A stretch of 64,000 nt of DNA from Sarocladium kiliense (Eukaryota > Ascomycota > Sordariomycetes > Hypocreales > Sarocladiaceae). A program made the position numbers and the translations under genes. This document shows positions 12,119 through 22,844 of this stretch, one piece after another (position 1 is the first letter of the stretch; every line of letters starts with the position of its first letter). The notes beneath the pieces were generated by a model. That model searched no databases and had not been told where the DNA came from. It was given only the letters and a program-made list of their open reading frames with translations. The DNA lies in NCBI GenBank assembly GCA_030734395.1, contig JAUZTG010000029.1:1984001-2048000 (forward strand). Reading direction: 5' to 3'.

Positions 12119-13023
12119 TTAAGCCAGGCCAGCCGCAACGACGTCCTCCCATGACCGTCTGATGACTCTTGAGAACTGCTCCACGTTGACATCCTCCCTG
12201 ATCTCCGCCTTCTTGGCCTCGTTCTCCGGGTTTGACGGGATCTTAACAGCGCCATCACCCTCGATGCTCCAGCCGCAAACCTCCGTCAAGAACTTCTTAG
12301 CCTCCTCGCCGTCCAATCCGAGCCAAGACTCGAGATGGCTGAGCTGCACCTCGCGGAAGGCCTGTGATACGAGCAGCGCGATCCGGTGCCTGATCATCTC
12401 CTCGAAACCAGAGATGTCAGCGATGAGATCGGCGCAGAGATCATCACCGTCGAGAGTCGCCCAGAAGCGGGCGTACTGAGCGCCCTCGAGTTGAGAGTTA
12501 AGGGTGCGCAGCTTCGTCAACGCTTCGTGGAGTTCGCCGGTCGACGCGGTAGTGGGGTTGATGAGGTGGAGGGCGAGGGAGAATTGAGATGAGGGGAACT
12601 GGGTCATGGCCTTGACGAGGATATTGGTGATGACCTCATCCTTGATGCGGTCGGGGTTCAGCTGGTACCTGTTGTTGGGTTGTCAGTATCATGCGATATG
12701 GAGCAGCGCAATGTGACGAGGTTTATAGACAAGACATCAGATAGAGCTAATAGCTAACTTCAATAGCAACAATGGTTGCTGTCAGGTAATAGGAAACGTT
12801 GACATGTTGTTCATCTCGAAAAGAAAGCAGGAAAAGTGAACCACACATGTAAGACTCACAGCTTGAGAAGAGTGCGGTTCGCATTGCAGTCGGTGTACTT
12901 CTGTTCGCATTGCTCTTGGAGGTACGCCTCGAGGGGGCCGACAGCCTCGGGGTTGTATCGCTCGAGACCGTTGATGATGGTCGTGATCGAGCCGGGGCGC
13001 TCCGGGGGGTCTTCGCCGTTCAT
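12119..13023 (-). CDS. eIF3k: Translation initiation factor eIF3 subunit k
   Basis: Non-core subunit of the eIF3 complex that promotes 40S recruitment. Exons 13023-12860 and 12668-12119 give 237 residues, the usual length. The N-terminus (MNGEDPPERPGSITTIINGL, then ERYNPEAVGPLEAYL) and the C-terminal helical block (HLESWLGLDGEEAKKFLTEV with VCGWSIEGDGAVKIP) match the CSN8/PSD8/eIF3k family. The 191-nt intron is the longest in the window and has a GTGAGT donor and an ACAACAG acceptor. Several Pezizomycotina keep eIF3k while budding yeast has lost it, which supports a filamentous ascomycete origin. Convergent with TSR4 (179 bases between stops) and divergent from DNA ligase I. Confidence 0.92.
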
Positions 13024-13196
13024 CGTGACGGTTCGTTGGTCTGGCGAGGGGTTGGTAGTTCGTCGAGGATGCTTCTCTTCGCGATGGCGCGGGGCAGGAT
13101 ACCAAAATTTGGGATGGTTGTGTGTTCCTTGTGGGGGTGACTGCGGGACTTGTCTTGTTCCGCGCCGAAGGGGTCATTTGCAGGGGAAAATTGGGT

Positions 13197-13202
13197 CACG
13201 TG
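13197..13202. promoter_or_regulatory. CACGTG palindrome in the eIF3k/LIG1 divergent promoter
   Basis: A perfect CACGTG, the core recognised by basic helix-loop-helix factors such as Cbf1-type proteins. It lies 174 bases upstream of eIF3k and 180 bases upstream of LIG1. The function is inferred from the motif only. Confidence 0.35.
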
Positions 13203-13206
13203 CCGT

Positions 13207-13238
13207 CGCGTTTTAGAGCGTCATAGAGTATCGCGCGT
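13207..13238. promoter_or_regulatory. Two CGCGT cores (MCB-like) upstream of DNA ligase I
   Basis: CGCGT occurs at 13207-13211 and 13234-13238, about 145-175 bases before the ligase start. In yeasts MBF recognises ACGCGT-like elements in S-phase genes including CDC9. Neither copy is the full ACGCGT hexamer, so this is tentative. Confidence 0.3.
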
Positions 13239-13381
13239 GTAGGTCAGGTACGGTAGCTTGTGAATGGTTGTATAGTATGGGACAACGTTATCCATCAATA
13301 CAAAAGTCTCATGCATTTGCTGCCTGATAGCCAAGATCAAGTACTCAGGAGGCCACGCAGGGCCGCAAATGCCTTGTTGTC

Positions 13382-16095
13382 ATGACTAGCCCAGCGAAGA
13401 AGAGGAAGCTGAACAATGGCGGCAACACGGGTAGCCCGGCTAAGGGCTTGGAGTATTTCTTCTCTAAGCAGAGACAGAATGAAACAGCCCCAGTTAGTGA
13501 GGGAGTCGAGGACAAGAGTGAATTGCTGACAGGGAATGATGGAAAAGGAAGTCTTGAGATGACAGACGAAGAGCTGGCACGCAAGCTTCAAGCTGAATGG
13601 GACAAAGAAGCTGCCGAGTCGACTGGAGATGCGACAACAGCACAAGAGAATAGCACGTCCACTTCAAAACTGAGGCCAGCAGACGGGCCGGGATTGGCGG
13701 CTCCTGACGTCTCTCAGGCCTCAGCATCTGCGCAGCGACCCCAGAAGAACAAAACTCTCACACTCCAGTCAGCTGGCAATGCAGACGACATCATAACCAG
13801 CTCTATACCATTGGATGAGTCGCCCCTGACGTTTGATGCTTCAAAATATGTGGCAGAGCTTCAGAAACATTGGGCTTCCGAGGACGGCAATGCGTCTTAC
13901 GCACTTCTCACGAGATGCTTCGTTCTTGCGAGCGCAACCACAAGCCGAATCAAGATTGTTGATACCATGACCAACTGCCTGAGGATTTTGATAGAAGGCG
14001 ACCCTTCAAGCCTTTTGCCAGCAGTGAGTTCCGAACCCGTGCTTGCGGCCTCCGCAGCTGACCTTCTCAGGTTTGGTTGGCAACAAACTCGATATCACCG
14101 CCATACATTTCTCTTGAACTCGGCCTCGGAGGCTCTGCCATCTCAAAAGCCTTGAGGCAGGTTTGCGGCTTGGACAATCGAGCTCTCAAAGCTATATACG
14201 ACAAGTACGGCGATGCGGGGGACGTGGCTTTCGAAGCCAAGAAGAAGCAGAGCTTCACTCTTCGAAAGCCAAAACCCTTGACCATTAAGGGAGTGTATCA
14301 AAGCTTGGTGAAGATCGCAAATAGTCAGGGCCAAGGCAGTGGCGAGGCCAAGCAACGACTTGTAGACCGTCTCCTACAAGACGCACGAGGCGGCGAGGAG
14401 AGTCGTTTCGTGGTGCGGACGCTTTGCCAGCATGTGAGTTTTCCCGCAATATGACTTTGAATATGCGCTCATCTGTGATATCAGCTTCGCATTGGAGCGG
14501 TCAAGACGACAATGCTTATTGCTCTATCGCGAGCGTTCTTGTTGTCACGGCCTCCCGGAGCAGACTTCCCTCTCAGATCTGTGTCAGAACTGGCCAAGTT
14601 GAAGAAGGAAGAGCTTGCGGAAGTTTGGAGCAAGTCTGAAGAGATTGTAAAGGCCTGTTTTGCAAGGCGGCCCAATTACAATGACTTGATACCAGTCCTC
14701 CTTGAGATGGGCATCTCTGAGGAGCTGCTCGTTCGCTGCGGCCTAACGTTACATGTACCATTACGACCGATGCTGGGCAGCATCACACGCGATTTGTCAG
14801 AGATGCTCACAAAACTGCAAGGCAGAGACTTTGCGTGCGAGTTCAAGTATGACGGTCAGCGCGCTCAGATTCATTGTGACGAGAAAGGAAAAGTGTCGAT
14901 TTTCTCGCGGCATCTCGAACTGATGACAGACAAATACCCAGATTTGGTGGAGCTGGTGCCTAAAATCAGGGGCGATGGCGTCTCCAGCTTCATCATGGAA
15001 GGCGAAGTGGTTGCCGTTGATCGAGAATCGGGCGAGCTGAAGAATTTCCAAACTCTCACGAATCGCGCCAGAAAGGACGTCGATATCGGAAGCATCAAGA
15101 TAGATGTGTGCATGTTTGCATTCGATCTCATGGCGCTCAATGGTCAGCCGTTATTGGACAGGCCGTTTCGCGAGCGTCGAGAATTGCTCAGGTCCCTCTT
15201 CATCGAGATTCCTCACCATTTTACGTGGGTGAAAAGCCTCGATGCCACTTCAAATGACTCGGAGGCGGTACTGGAGTTTTTCAAGGCCGCCACTGACATT
15301 AAGTGCGAGGGCATCATGGTCAAGATCCTGGATAACCTCCCTCTTGTCCCATATAACGAAGATCAGTCAGACGAGCCAGCAGACAAGTCTGAGAAGCTGG
15401 CCACCCCAAAACCCAAAGGCCGAGGCAAGGCAAAGACCAAGACGGGCGGAGAGGCGGACAGTGAAGAGAAGAAGAAGTCACGAAGGAAGCCTTTGCTGGC
15501 AACGTACGAACCTGACAAGAGACTCGACTCATGGCTCAAGGTCAAGAAGGACTATAATTCCACTTTCGATACACTGGATCTCATTCCAGTAGCGGGCTGG
15601 CATGGACAGGGGCGGAAAGCCAAGTGGTGGTCTCCTATTCTCTTAGCGGTTCGTAATGAAGAGTCCGGAACGCTCGAGGCTGTTTGCAAGTGCATTTCTG
15701 GCTTCACTGATGCATTCTACAAGGCGAATAAGGAGTTCTATGATGATGGATCTGTCAGTGGAGAACCCAAGAACATCAAGCTCCAGAAGCCCAGCTTCAT
15801 AGAGTATCCCGGGCATCCCGACGTTTGGTTCGAACCACAAGAGGTCTGGGAAATGGCATTTGCAGATATCACGATCAGTCCGACATATTCAGCAGCGATT
15901 GGGCTGGTGAGCGAGGAGCGAGGATTGAGCCTGAGGTTTCCACGGTTCTTGAAAAAGCGGGAAGACAAGAGCATAGATGAAGCGAGCACAAATGAGTTTC
16001 TGGCAGGGCTCTGGCGGAAGCAGGAAGCCAAAGCCCAGATAAGCAAGCCAAATAATGACGAAGCTGCCGATATGGACGAAGTAGAAGACGAATAG
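13382..16095 (+). CDS. CDC9: ATP-dependent DNA ligase I
   Basis: Seals nicks during Okazaki-fragment joining and excision repair, in nucleus and mitochondria. Exons 13382-14023, 14071-14433 and 14485-16095 give 871 residues. The active-site motif KYDGQR is present, with the AMP-accepting lysine at about residue 456. Motifs EGIMVK, WLKVKKDY and the C-terminal LRFPRF block of the OB domain follow. The N-terminal DNA-binding domain shows the helical signature PPYISLELGLGGSAISKAL once the first 47-nt intron is removed. Near the N-terminus, LEYFF resembles a PCNA-interacting box but lacks the leading glutamine. A Lys/Glu-rich insert of about 50 residues sits between motif V and WLKVKKDY. No separate mitochondrial presequence is obvious. 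Confidence 0.95.
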
Positions 16096-16181
16096 TTTTG
16101 ATGGTATCATAAATAAAGATCGCCCCCCATGCGCAGCCTGCACCTGGTCATCCTGAACGCCATACTTCCCTCATAAATCTC

Positions 16182-16441
16182 CTATTTGGCAGCATTGAGC
16201 TTCTGAGCAATCAAGCTGAAGACCGCCACAGAGCCCATGAAGAGCACCGCGTTATAGAACTAAGCACAATTTAGTATGGTAATTAGACCAGGCAGGAGTA
16301 TAACGTACTGCTTTTCTGGAGACTTCTCTCTCCTCATCATCAGTTCGGGCCTCGATGAACAGTCGCCGTAGATTCGGGAAGTTTGCCTGCGCGTTGCCGT
16401 CAACAGCAACTCGTACCGACACATAATTCGCCACCTACCAT
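16182..16441 (-). CDS. Putative 52-residue single-pass membrane protein
   Basis: Not recognised. Modelled as three coding pieces: an ATG alone at 16441-16439, then 16386-16309 and 16259-16182, with introns of 52 and 49 nt. Intron 1 has GTAGGT, TTGAC and CAG; intron 2 has GTACGT, CTAA and TTAG. The predicted protein begins MANFPNLRRLF, continues with an acidic/basic stretch (ARTDDEEREVSRKA) and ends with one hydrophobic helix (YNAVLFMGSVAVFSLIA) plus a short QKLNAAK tail. Both coding exons are exactly 26 codons and in phase, which argues against chance. The layout resembles small tail-anchored proteins of mitochondrial or ER complexes, but I cannot match it to a named family. It lies between the 3' end of LIG1 and the divergent AP-1 beta promoter. 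Confidence 0.55.
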
Positions 16442-16863
16442 GGCAAAGAGATGCGGGCAGAAGATGTCCCCGAGTCTTGGACTCAATGGTCTCCTGTGTC
16501 AATTTGGTGAGGTCACTAGAGTGAAGACAGCGGAAGACCCCAGAGACACAGTGCGTGTCGTCGAAGGGTGACTAATCATTCTGGGACAGCCAGCGACAGG
16601 CCGCGATTGTTAGGGGGTGAGGTGGCCCACCATTGACCGTCATTCAGCCTAGCACCGACTTAACGGCCCTCGTGTCAACCCTGGCGAAGTAACAGCATCG
16701 ACATCCTCCTTCGCCAGGACATCTAACTGAAAGAAAGACCCCATTTTCGAGAGCTGCAGCGACGACGAAGCGCTTTCAGCAACCGAAAAGTGGCATCGCC
16801 TGACGCACTCGACATCAACGGTCTGCCCCTCCTCCACGAGTCAACTGCCCCTCGACCTTTACG
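16442..16863. other. Divergent promoter of the small membrane protein and AP-1 beta
   Basis: 422 bases between divergent starts. No further gene seen; the small membrane protein may have non-coding 5' exon sequence here. Confidence 0.45.
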
Positions 16864-19320
16864 ATGGCGGTCAACCGCATCCGCGGCGCCTTCGCCGTGC
16901 CCCGGAAGGGCGAGACATTTGAGCTGAGAGCTGGCTTGGTCTCTCAGTATGCATACGAGCGGAAAGAGTCCATCCAGAAAACCATCATGGCCATGACCTT
17001 GGGCAAGGATGTGTCCGCTTTGTTCCCTGACGTCCTCAAGAACATCGCGACTGCTGATCTGGACCAAAAGAAGCTCGTCTACCTCTATCTCATGTATGGC
17101 GCTCGGAAGCTTCCCGTTGTTTGAGATTCTGAGATCTGACAAATGCAGGAATTACGCCAAATCACACCCCGACCTTTGTATCCTCGCCGTCAACACCTTC
17201 GTACAGGACTCAGAAGACCCGAACCCTCTGATACGAGCGCTCGCAATCCGGACAATGGGCTGCATCCGAGTTGACAAGATGGTTGATTATATGGAGGAAC
17301 CGCTACGAAAGACACTACGAGACGAATCGCCCTATGTTCGAAAGACGGCAGCCATTTGCGTCGCAAAGCTCTTCGACCTCAACCCGTCCATGTGCATCGA
17401 GAATGGTTTCTTGGAGTCGCTGCAGGAGCTCATTGGTGACCCGAACCCAATGGTTGTGGCTAATTCGGTCCAAGCCCTGTCAGAGATCACCGAGACGGCA
17501 CCAGAGACGAGAGCGCTCGTTGTCACGCCACCAACGCTGAAGAAGCTACTATTGGCTCTTAACGAGTGCACAGAATGGGGTCGAGTTACGATCCTCTCCA
17601 CACTGGCAGATTACTCGCCTGTCGATGTTAAGGAGGCGGAGCATATTTGCGAGAGGGTTGCACCGCAGTTCCAGCACGTTAACCCGAGTGTTGTCTTGGC
17701 AGCCGTCAAGGTTGTGTTCATCCATATGAAGTCGCTCGAGACCAGGCTTGTCAGTTCATACCTGAAGAAGATGGCACCACCACTGGGTAAGTTAGGTTCC
17801 GGGTCGTGCTCAAGCAAAGCTAACCGAAGCAGTCACCCTGGTGGCATCTGCACCGGAGGTGCAATATGTTGCGCTACGAAACATCGACCTCCTCCTACAA
17901 GCGAAGCCCGATATTCTCAGCAAGGAGCTTCGAGTTTTCTTCTGCAAGTATAACGATCCACCATACGTCAAGCTTCAGAAACTCGAGATTATGGTGCGGA
18001 TCGCCAACGAGAAGAACTTCGAACAATTGCTCGCTGAGCTGAAGGAGTATGCACTGGAGGTGGATATGGACTTCGTGCGCCGTGCCGTCAAGGCCATCGG
18101 ACAAGTCGCCATCAAGCTCGAGAGCGCTAGTGCCAAGTGTGTGACGGCGTTGGAGGATCTCATCTCGACCAAGGTGAACTACGTCGTTCAGGAGGTGGTC
18201 GTCGTGACGAAGGACATTCTGCGGAAGTATCCTGGCTTTGAGGGCGTGATTCCCACCCTCTGCCAGCACATCGACGAACTTGATGAGCCCAACGCCCGAG
18301 GCTCGCTTATATGGATTGTTGGAGAGTATGCAGAGAAAATCAGCAATGCCGATGAGATCCTGGAGAGCTTCGTTGAGGGCTTCATGGAAGAATTCACTCA
18401 GGTGGGTGCATACACCATGTTCTATGGACGGGAACAATGCTGACTGGATACAGACTCAACTGCAAATATTGACGGCTGTCGTCAAGCTCTTCCTAAAGAA
18501 GCCAGGGAGTAGCCAGGGGCTTGTGCAAAAGGTTTTGCAAGCTGCAACGGCAGAGAACGACAACCCGGACATTCGCGATAGGGCCTACGTCTATTGGCGA
18601 CTCCTTTCGGGCGATCTAGATATTGCCAAGGTAAGCCAGACCCTGACACTGGACTGAACTTATCTCACACGCTCGCAGAATATCGTCCTGTCTCAGAAGC
18701 CAGCCATCACAACAACAATGACGAGCTTACCACCGACACTCTTAGAGCAGCTGTTAACAGAATTGTCAACACTGGCGTCAGTCTATCACAAGCCTCCGGA
18801 GTCATTTGTCGGAAAAGGTCGTTTCGGAGCCGATGAGATCCAGCGGGCAGCCCTCCAGGAACAGCGTCAAAACGCCACCGACAACCCTATCGCTGCGTCC
18901 ATGGCAACAGCGGCAGGCGCCAATGGGGCGAGCGGTGGCTCTTCTCAGAACAATGTCGAGAACTTGTTGGATATCGACTTCGACGGCGCAGCACCTGCCT
19001 CACATGAGCAGAACAGCGCTACTGCTACACCGGATCGTGTGGCCAGTCCATCTGGAGGTCAAGCATCTGGAGGCATGGCTGATATGATGAGTATGCTTGA
19101 CGCACCTGCCGCGAGCAGCAGTAGTGCTGGTGCAGGGATGGGCGCTGGAAGCAACAACATGGACGACTTGATGAATGGCTTCGAGGGGATGAATTTCGGA
19201 AGCAGCAGCCAGCCGAATGACCCCTTGCCGGCGGCGATGCAGCTGCAGAACCAGAACACACCAAGTAGCGGATCTCGACCGCCAAAGAAGGACAGCGAGG
19301 ACCTGCTGGGGCTGTTCTAG
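16864..19320 (+). CDS. APL2: AP-1 clathrin adaptor complex, beta subunit
   Basis: Large beta-adaptin of AP-1, which sorts cargo between trans-Golgi and endosomes in clathrin coats. Five exons (16864-17093, 17149-17786, 17833-18401, 18454-18630, 18679-19320) give 751 residues. The first 580 or so residues form the HEAT-like adaptin trunk, with hallmarks such as RKESIQKTIMAMTLGKDVS, GCIRVDKMVDYMEEPLRK and KVNYVVQEVVVVTKDI. After the trunk comes a Ser/Gly/Asn-rich hinge with a clathrin-box match (LLDIDF). The protein ends with DLLGLF and has no full C-terminal ear domain, as in yeast Apl2 and unlike animal beta subunits. That length and missing ear favour AP-1 over AP-2. All introns are 46-55 nt. 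Confidence 0.92.
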
Positions 19321-19594
19321 AAAGCGGATCTATAAGCGAGGCTGGGGACATGGGGGGGAGACAAGATTTCGAGCCTCATGTCGAAAAGCAAAACGGGATG
19401 GGAATGTCACACGCTCTCGTGTATTTCGCGGAGTATACAGGCGCCCTTGGGGAACTTGCAGGTATATACAGATGGTGTGATGGGCTTGCGCCGTCGTCAG
19501 GTAGATGATAGCCGTAATCCAAGCCGAGACCGTGATAATTTCCCACTTGCTCTACATATGACCGTTCTTTGCGTAATCAAATCGAATTCATAAC

Positions 19595-19977
19595 TCATGC
19601 GCTCGTTCCCTCTACCTGCCCACCAACGGTTCCATCAGTCGGTGGTGCAGCGGCGGTATCCTTCTCCCACTCCTCTGGTGTCTGGCACTTTGCTGTCCAG
19701 GCATGAATGACGGCAATCTCCTCTTTGAGAGCGGCGTTGACGAGACGATGGCGCTTGAGAGAGTTGAGGCCGCGGAACTGGTGGGACACGATGAGCGTTG
19801 TGAAGGCTTGGCCGCAACCGCCTGCAAGGATGAGTTCTCGGTGAGTATGCCTGTCTTTTGTGTTGACATGGGTGGTGAGGGACAGAACTGACCGGACATG
19901 TCTGTCACTTCGACATGGACAGCCTTGAGGCGCTCGGCGATGATGTCGCGGAGGGATGCTTCTGTGATTTCCGCCAT
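19595..19977 (-). CDS. BolA-like protein (BolA2/Fra2 type)
   Basis: Small iron-sulfur regulatory protein that pairs with monothiol glutaredoxins; in yeast the Fra2-Grx3/4 complex restrains the Aft1/2 iron response. Exons 19977-19893 and 19821-19595 give 103 residues. The intron splits the signature SGGCGQAF, which holds the conserved cysteine. The second exon has the helix LKRHRLVNAALKEEI with the invariant histidine. There is no mitochondrial presequence, which favours the cytosolic BolA2/Fra2 class over Bol1/Bol3. It is divergent from the NIF3-like gene with 312 bases between starts. Confidence 0.88.
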
Positions 19978-20289
19978 GATGAGCCTGTATATGAGCTGGA
20001 TGTCCGTATGTAGTGGCGAGACGGGTGGTTTTAGAGAGATGAGATTGATTAGATGCCCCTCGTGGGGTCGCATTCGGGTGAGCCTCTTGACAAATGCAGG
20101 GCTCTCAGGTGGATGGAGGGTCAGACAGTACGAGCGGCACTGTGGGCACGGTGTGAGGTAACGGCAGTGGACCTTCATCTGGTGCTTGCTGGAGCTGCCT
20201 GCATCTGTATTTGACCACATTTCAACCTCCATACATTGACTGTGAGATTGCCATTGAGCTACGGATTCTGCCTTGAACGAAGGATTGAG
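19978..20289. other. Divergent promoter of the BolA-like and NIF3-like genes
   Basis: 312 bases. No separate feature identified beyond an AT-poor leader. Confidence 0.45.
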
Positions 20290-21465
20290 ATGAGGACAGC
20301 TTTCTCGCGTGTTTTTTCCATCAGAACGACCACTGTCACCAGGACTCTTTTCCATACTGCACGTCTTCAGAGAACAGCGCCTAGGTATCAAACAGCTGCG
20401 AAGAGACTCATTTCCTCGACTTCGCCGAAAAGAACATCCAATATGACCGACAGAGGGTCCTGGGGCGCGTGGCAGGTTGAGGCATCGCCTTTCACCACAG
20501 CTGTCGTCAATGCTATGAAGAAGCTGTGCGTCAAACCTTGCTTGATGATGGCAAAGAACAAAGACGCTGACACCAGAAGCAGATATCCAGAGGAGCTTGC
20601 TGACAGGCGATGGGACAACGTCGGACTCCTTGTCGATAACACAGAACAGGACTCCAAGAAGCACAAGCCCGTTGTCATGCTCACTAACGACTTGACTTTC
20701 CAAGTCGCTGTTGATGCCATCGGCCAAGGTGCTAGCGTCATCGTCAGCTACCGTGAGCTCACTCAACCTTACGTAGTCTCCTGGCCATTCTCTGACCTTT
20801 TTACAGACCCTTTCATCTTCTCTGGCCTTAAGTCCATCACGAACAAGGACCCCCAGCAGGCCACTCTCCTCTACCTCGCCAAGGCCGGCGTCGCTGTCTA
20901 CTGCCCTCACACCGCCGTTGACGCCGCTCCTGAAGGCCTTAACGCCTGGCTCGCGGACATCGTCGCCGGTGAAGCACCTACCACCCGCACTTTCGCCTCT
21001 CCCTGCACAACTGCCCCAGAGTCCCACTCTCCTGCCGGATACGGCACTATTGGTCACTTCTCCGGCGAGAAGCTTTCTCTCACTGACATCCTTCGCCGCC
21101 TTGCTACGAAGCTCGGAGGTCTCAAGCACCTCATGATTGCCAGCCCCGTCGGCGCGGACATCAAGACCACCAAGGTTGGCAGCTTTGCGGTTTGTGCGGG
21201 GAGTGGGTATGATGTGCTGAAGGGAGCGGACGTGGATCTTTTGGTAACTGGGGAGACGAGCCATCATTCGGCGTTGAGGGCTATTCAGCAAGGGAGGACG
21301 TTGGTGCAGGTGTTTCACAGTAACTCAGAGAGGGGCTATTTGAGGGATGTGCTGAGGCCGAAGTTGAGGGATGAGTTGAGGCAGAGTGTGCCGGAGGCGG
21401 ATGTCTTGATGAGTGAGTTCGATGCGGATCCGTTCAGGATATACTCAGTAGAGGATTTGTCGTGA
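20290..21465 (+). CDS. NIF3-like GTP cyclohydrolase I type 2-related protein
   Basis: NIF3 family, a widely conserved dinuclear-metal protein whose exact role is unresolved. Exons 20290-20525, 20583-20752 and 20807-21465 give 354 residues. Both introns (57 and 54 nt) are in frame and lack stops, so the raw frame reads straight through, but removing them restores the family motif YHPFIF and the contact KKLYPEELADRRWDNVG. Metal-site motifs are visible: HTAVDAAPEGLN, TGETSHHSALRA and FHSNSERGYL. The first 51 residues are rich in Arg, Ser and Thr with almost no acid, like a mitochondrial presequence. A second in-frame ATG at 20443 (MTDRGSWGAW) could give a cytosolic form. Confidence 0.9.
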   Translation: MRTAFSRVFSIRTTTVTRTLFHTARLQRTAPRYQTAAKRLISSTSPKRTSNMTDRGSWGAWQVEASPFTTAVVNAMKKLCVKPCLMMAKNKDADTRSRYPEELADRRWDNVGLLVDNTEQDSKKHKPVVMLTNDLTFQVAVDAIGQGASVIVSYRELTQPYVVSWPFSDLFTDPFIFSGLKSITNKDPQQATLLYLAKAGVAVYCPHTAVDAAPEGLNAWLADIVAGEAPTTRTFASPCTTAPESHSPAGYGTIGHFSGEKLSLTDILRRLATKLGGLKHLMIASPVGADIKTTKVGSFAVCAGSGYDVLKGADVDLLVTGETSHHSALRAIQQGRTLVQVFHSNSERGYLRDVLRPKLRDELRQSVPEADVLMSEFDADPFRIYSVEDLS

Positions 21466-21567
21466 GATAGATGTCTGTCTATAAAATGTCATATGGCAGA
21501 AGTAGTATAACAGCAGCGCTTGCTTGATATCAGATGCTTCCAGACCCCAGGCTTTGTTAGGCTTTGC

Positions 21568-22492
21568 TCACCGCCCATCCTTCGATGGCCTCGCCGAGCT
21601 ATTCTCGCTGCTACTCGCAGACGAGCTCAAGACACCATCGCCTTCCTCAATACACCTCCCTACATCTTCACCCCCAACGCCTTTACTCTTCCAAGTTTCC
21701 AATAACCTCCGCGGCAGTTCCCACTGCGCCTTCGCCTCCTCCACTTTCCCATCCTTCACCAACGCTCGCATCTTGTCCGGCATGCCCAGCACCTCCGTTG
21801 CAAGCTCCTTTGTCCGCCGTCGTCTCAGCTCGGCTGCGCGACGCTGTCCTTCATCTGAGTCTGGAGCGGGAACCGCTTGTCGAAGGTTGTCTCGAATAGC
21901 GGAGGCCTGGCTGTAGATCTGGGCAATTGCTGGGTCTAGAGTTGAAGCCATGGGGTTTAGAGGGTCCATGTTGGCTCGCATCTGTAACGGTTCGGGGCGG
22001 ATTAGCACCTCTGCTTGTCTTCGAGGAAGAAGATCAGTAGTAGCTTACCTTGCTAATAGTCTCTGTAGCAGTGATGAGTTTGCTGTAGTTGTCATACACA
22101 AGCGCCTTCTTCTCCGCGTCCAGCGCTCTGACCTCGCCCAACACCTTCGTATATAGCTTCAACAGCTCCTCCAGACTACTCTCCGCGACGACCTTTGCGA
22201 CGTAGGCTTCCACATCGAACCCCGGCTCGTCAATCTCCCCAGCTGGGACCTCCGAATCGGGAACTTCTATGCGCGGTGCTCTCAGGTTATAGTACTCGCG
22301 AAGAGCTTTCCGATTCGAGCGCTTTGCAGGGCCAGCGGCGGGCTGAGGTGGTGGTTGGTGTTGGGATTGGACGGGTGAGGTGACTGTTGAACGGACGGCG
22401 TCGAGAGAGGGGCGGGTGGAGGAGGTTGGTGTGCCGGAGGGTAGGCGGCGCAGGGAATTTGAGGGTTCTCGGGGCGAAGCTATTGTTGACAT
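21568..22492 (-). CDS. VPS51: GARP complex subunit Vps51
   Basis: Subunit of the Golgi-associated retrograde protein complex, which tethers endosome-derived vesicles at the late Golgi. Exons 22492-22049 and 21981-21568 give 285 residues. The Vps51/Vps67 domain lies near residues 95-165: FDVEAYVAKVVAESSLEELL, then KLYTKVLGEVRALDAEKKAL and VYDNYSKLITATETISKMR. The N-terminus is Ser/Thr/Pro-rich, where the yeast protein binds the SNARE Tlg1. The C-terminal half is charged and helical. It is much shorter than animal Vps51 but typical of fungi. The 67-nt intron falls exactly after ETISK. Divergent from RMI1. Confidence 0.85.
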
Positions 22493-22844
22493 GGCTGCAG
22501 GTTTGAGGGTGAAGGGCGGATGATGGGACAATGAGGTTGGGAGGTGGCTGTAGCTGGAGGTTGAAATCGAACATGTGGTTGTTGTAGTTGGAGCTCGGGC
22601 TGTAGGGAACCCAGCTACAGGGGGCGAGCTAGTGGGTTCTGGTGCATGTCGGGCACAGTGCGATATCATTCCAGGGCGAAGCACAGCTAGCCTAACCTGC
22701 ATCCAGGTCGACCTCACCTCACCTTGTCTTCATCCACCATGGCTCGAATGGAGCAAAGTCTTGCACCTCCTTTTTAAGGTCTCACAAAGTCCAAACACTG
22801 AGGTTGTAAAGCATGACTATTTTCCTGTTCAATCGATTATAGCC
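22493..22844. other. Divergent promoter of VPS51 and RMI1
   Basis: 352 bases between starts. No conserved motif was recognised with confidence. Confidence 0.45.

Noticed and set aside
16252..16434. 60-codon minus-strand frame beginning VANYVSVRVAV
   Set aside because: It has no ATG and reads through two introns. Splicing gives a better-supported protein starting at 16441.
19612..21318. 568-codon open frame on the minus strand across BolA and NIF3
   Set aside because: It is antisense to the well-supported NIF3-like gene and reads the BolA exons in the wrong frame. No domain is recognisable. Such antisense frames arise from codon bias in GC-rich genes.
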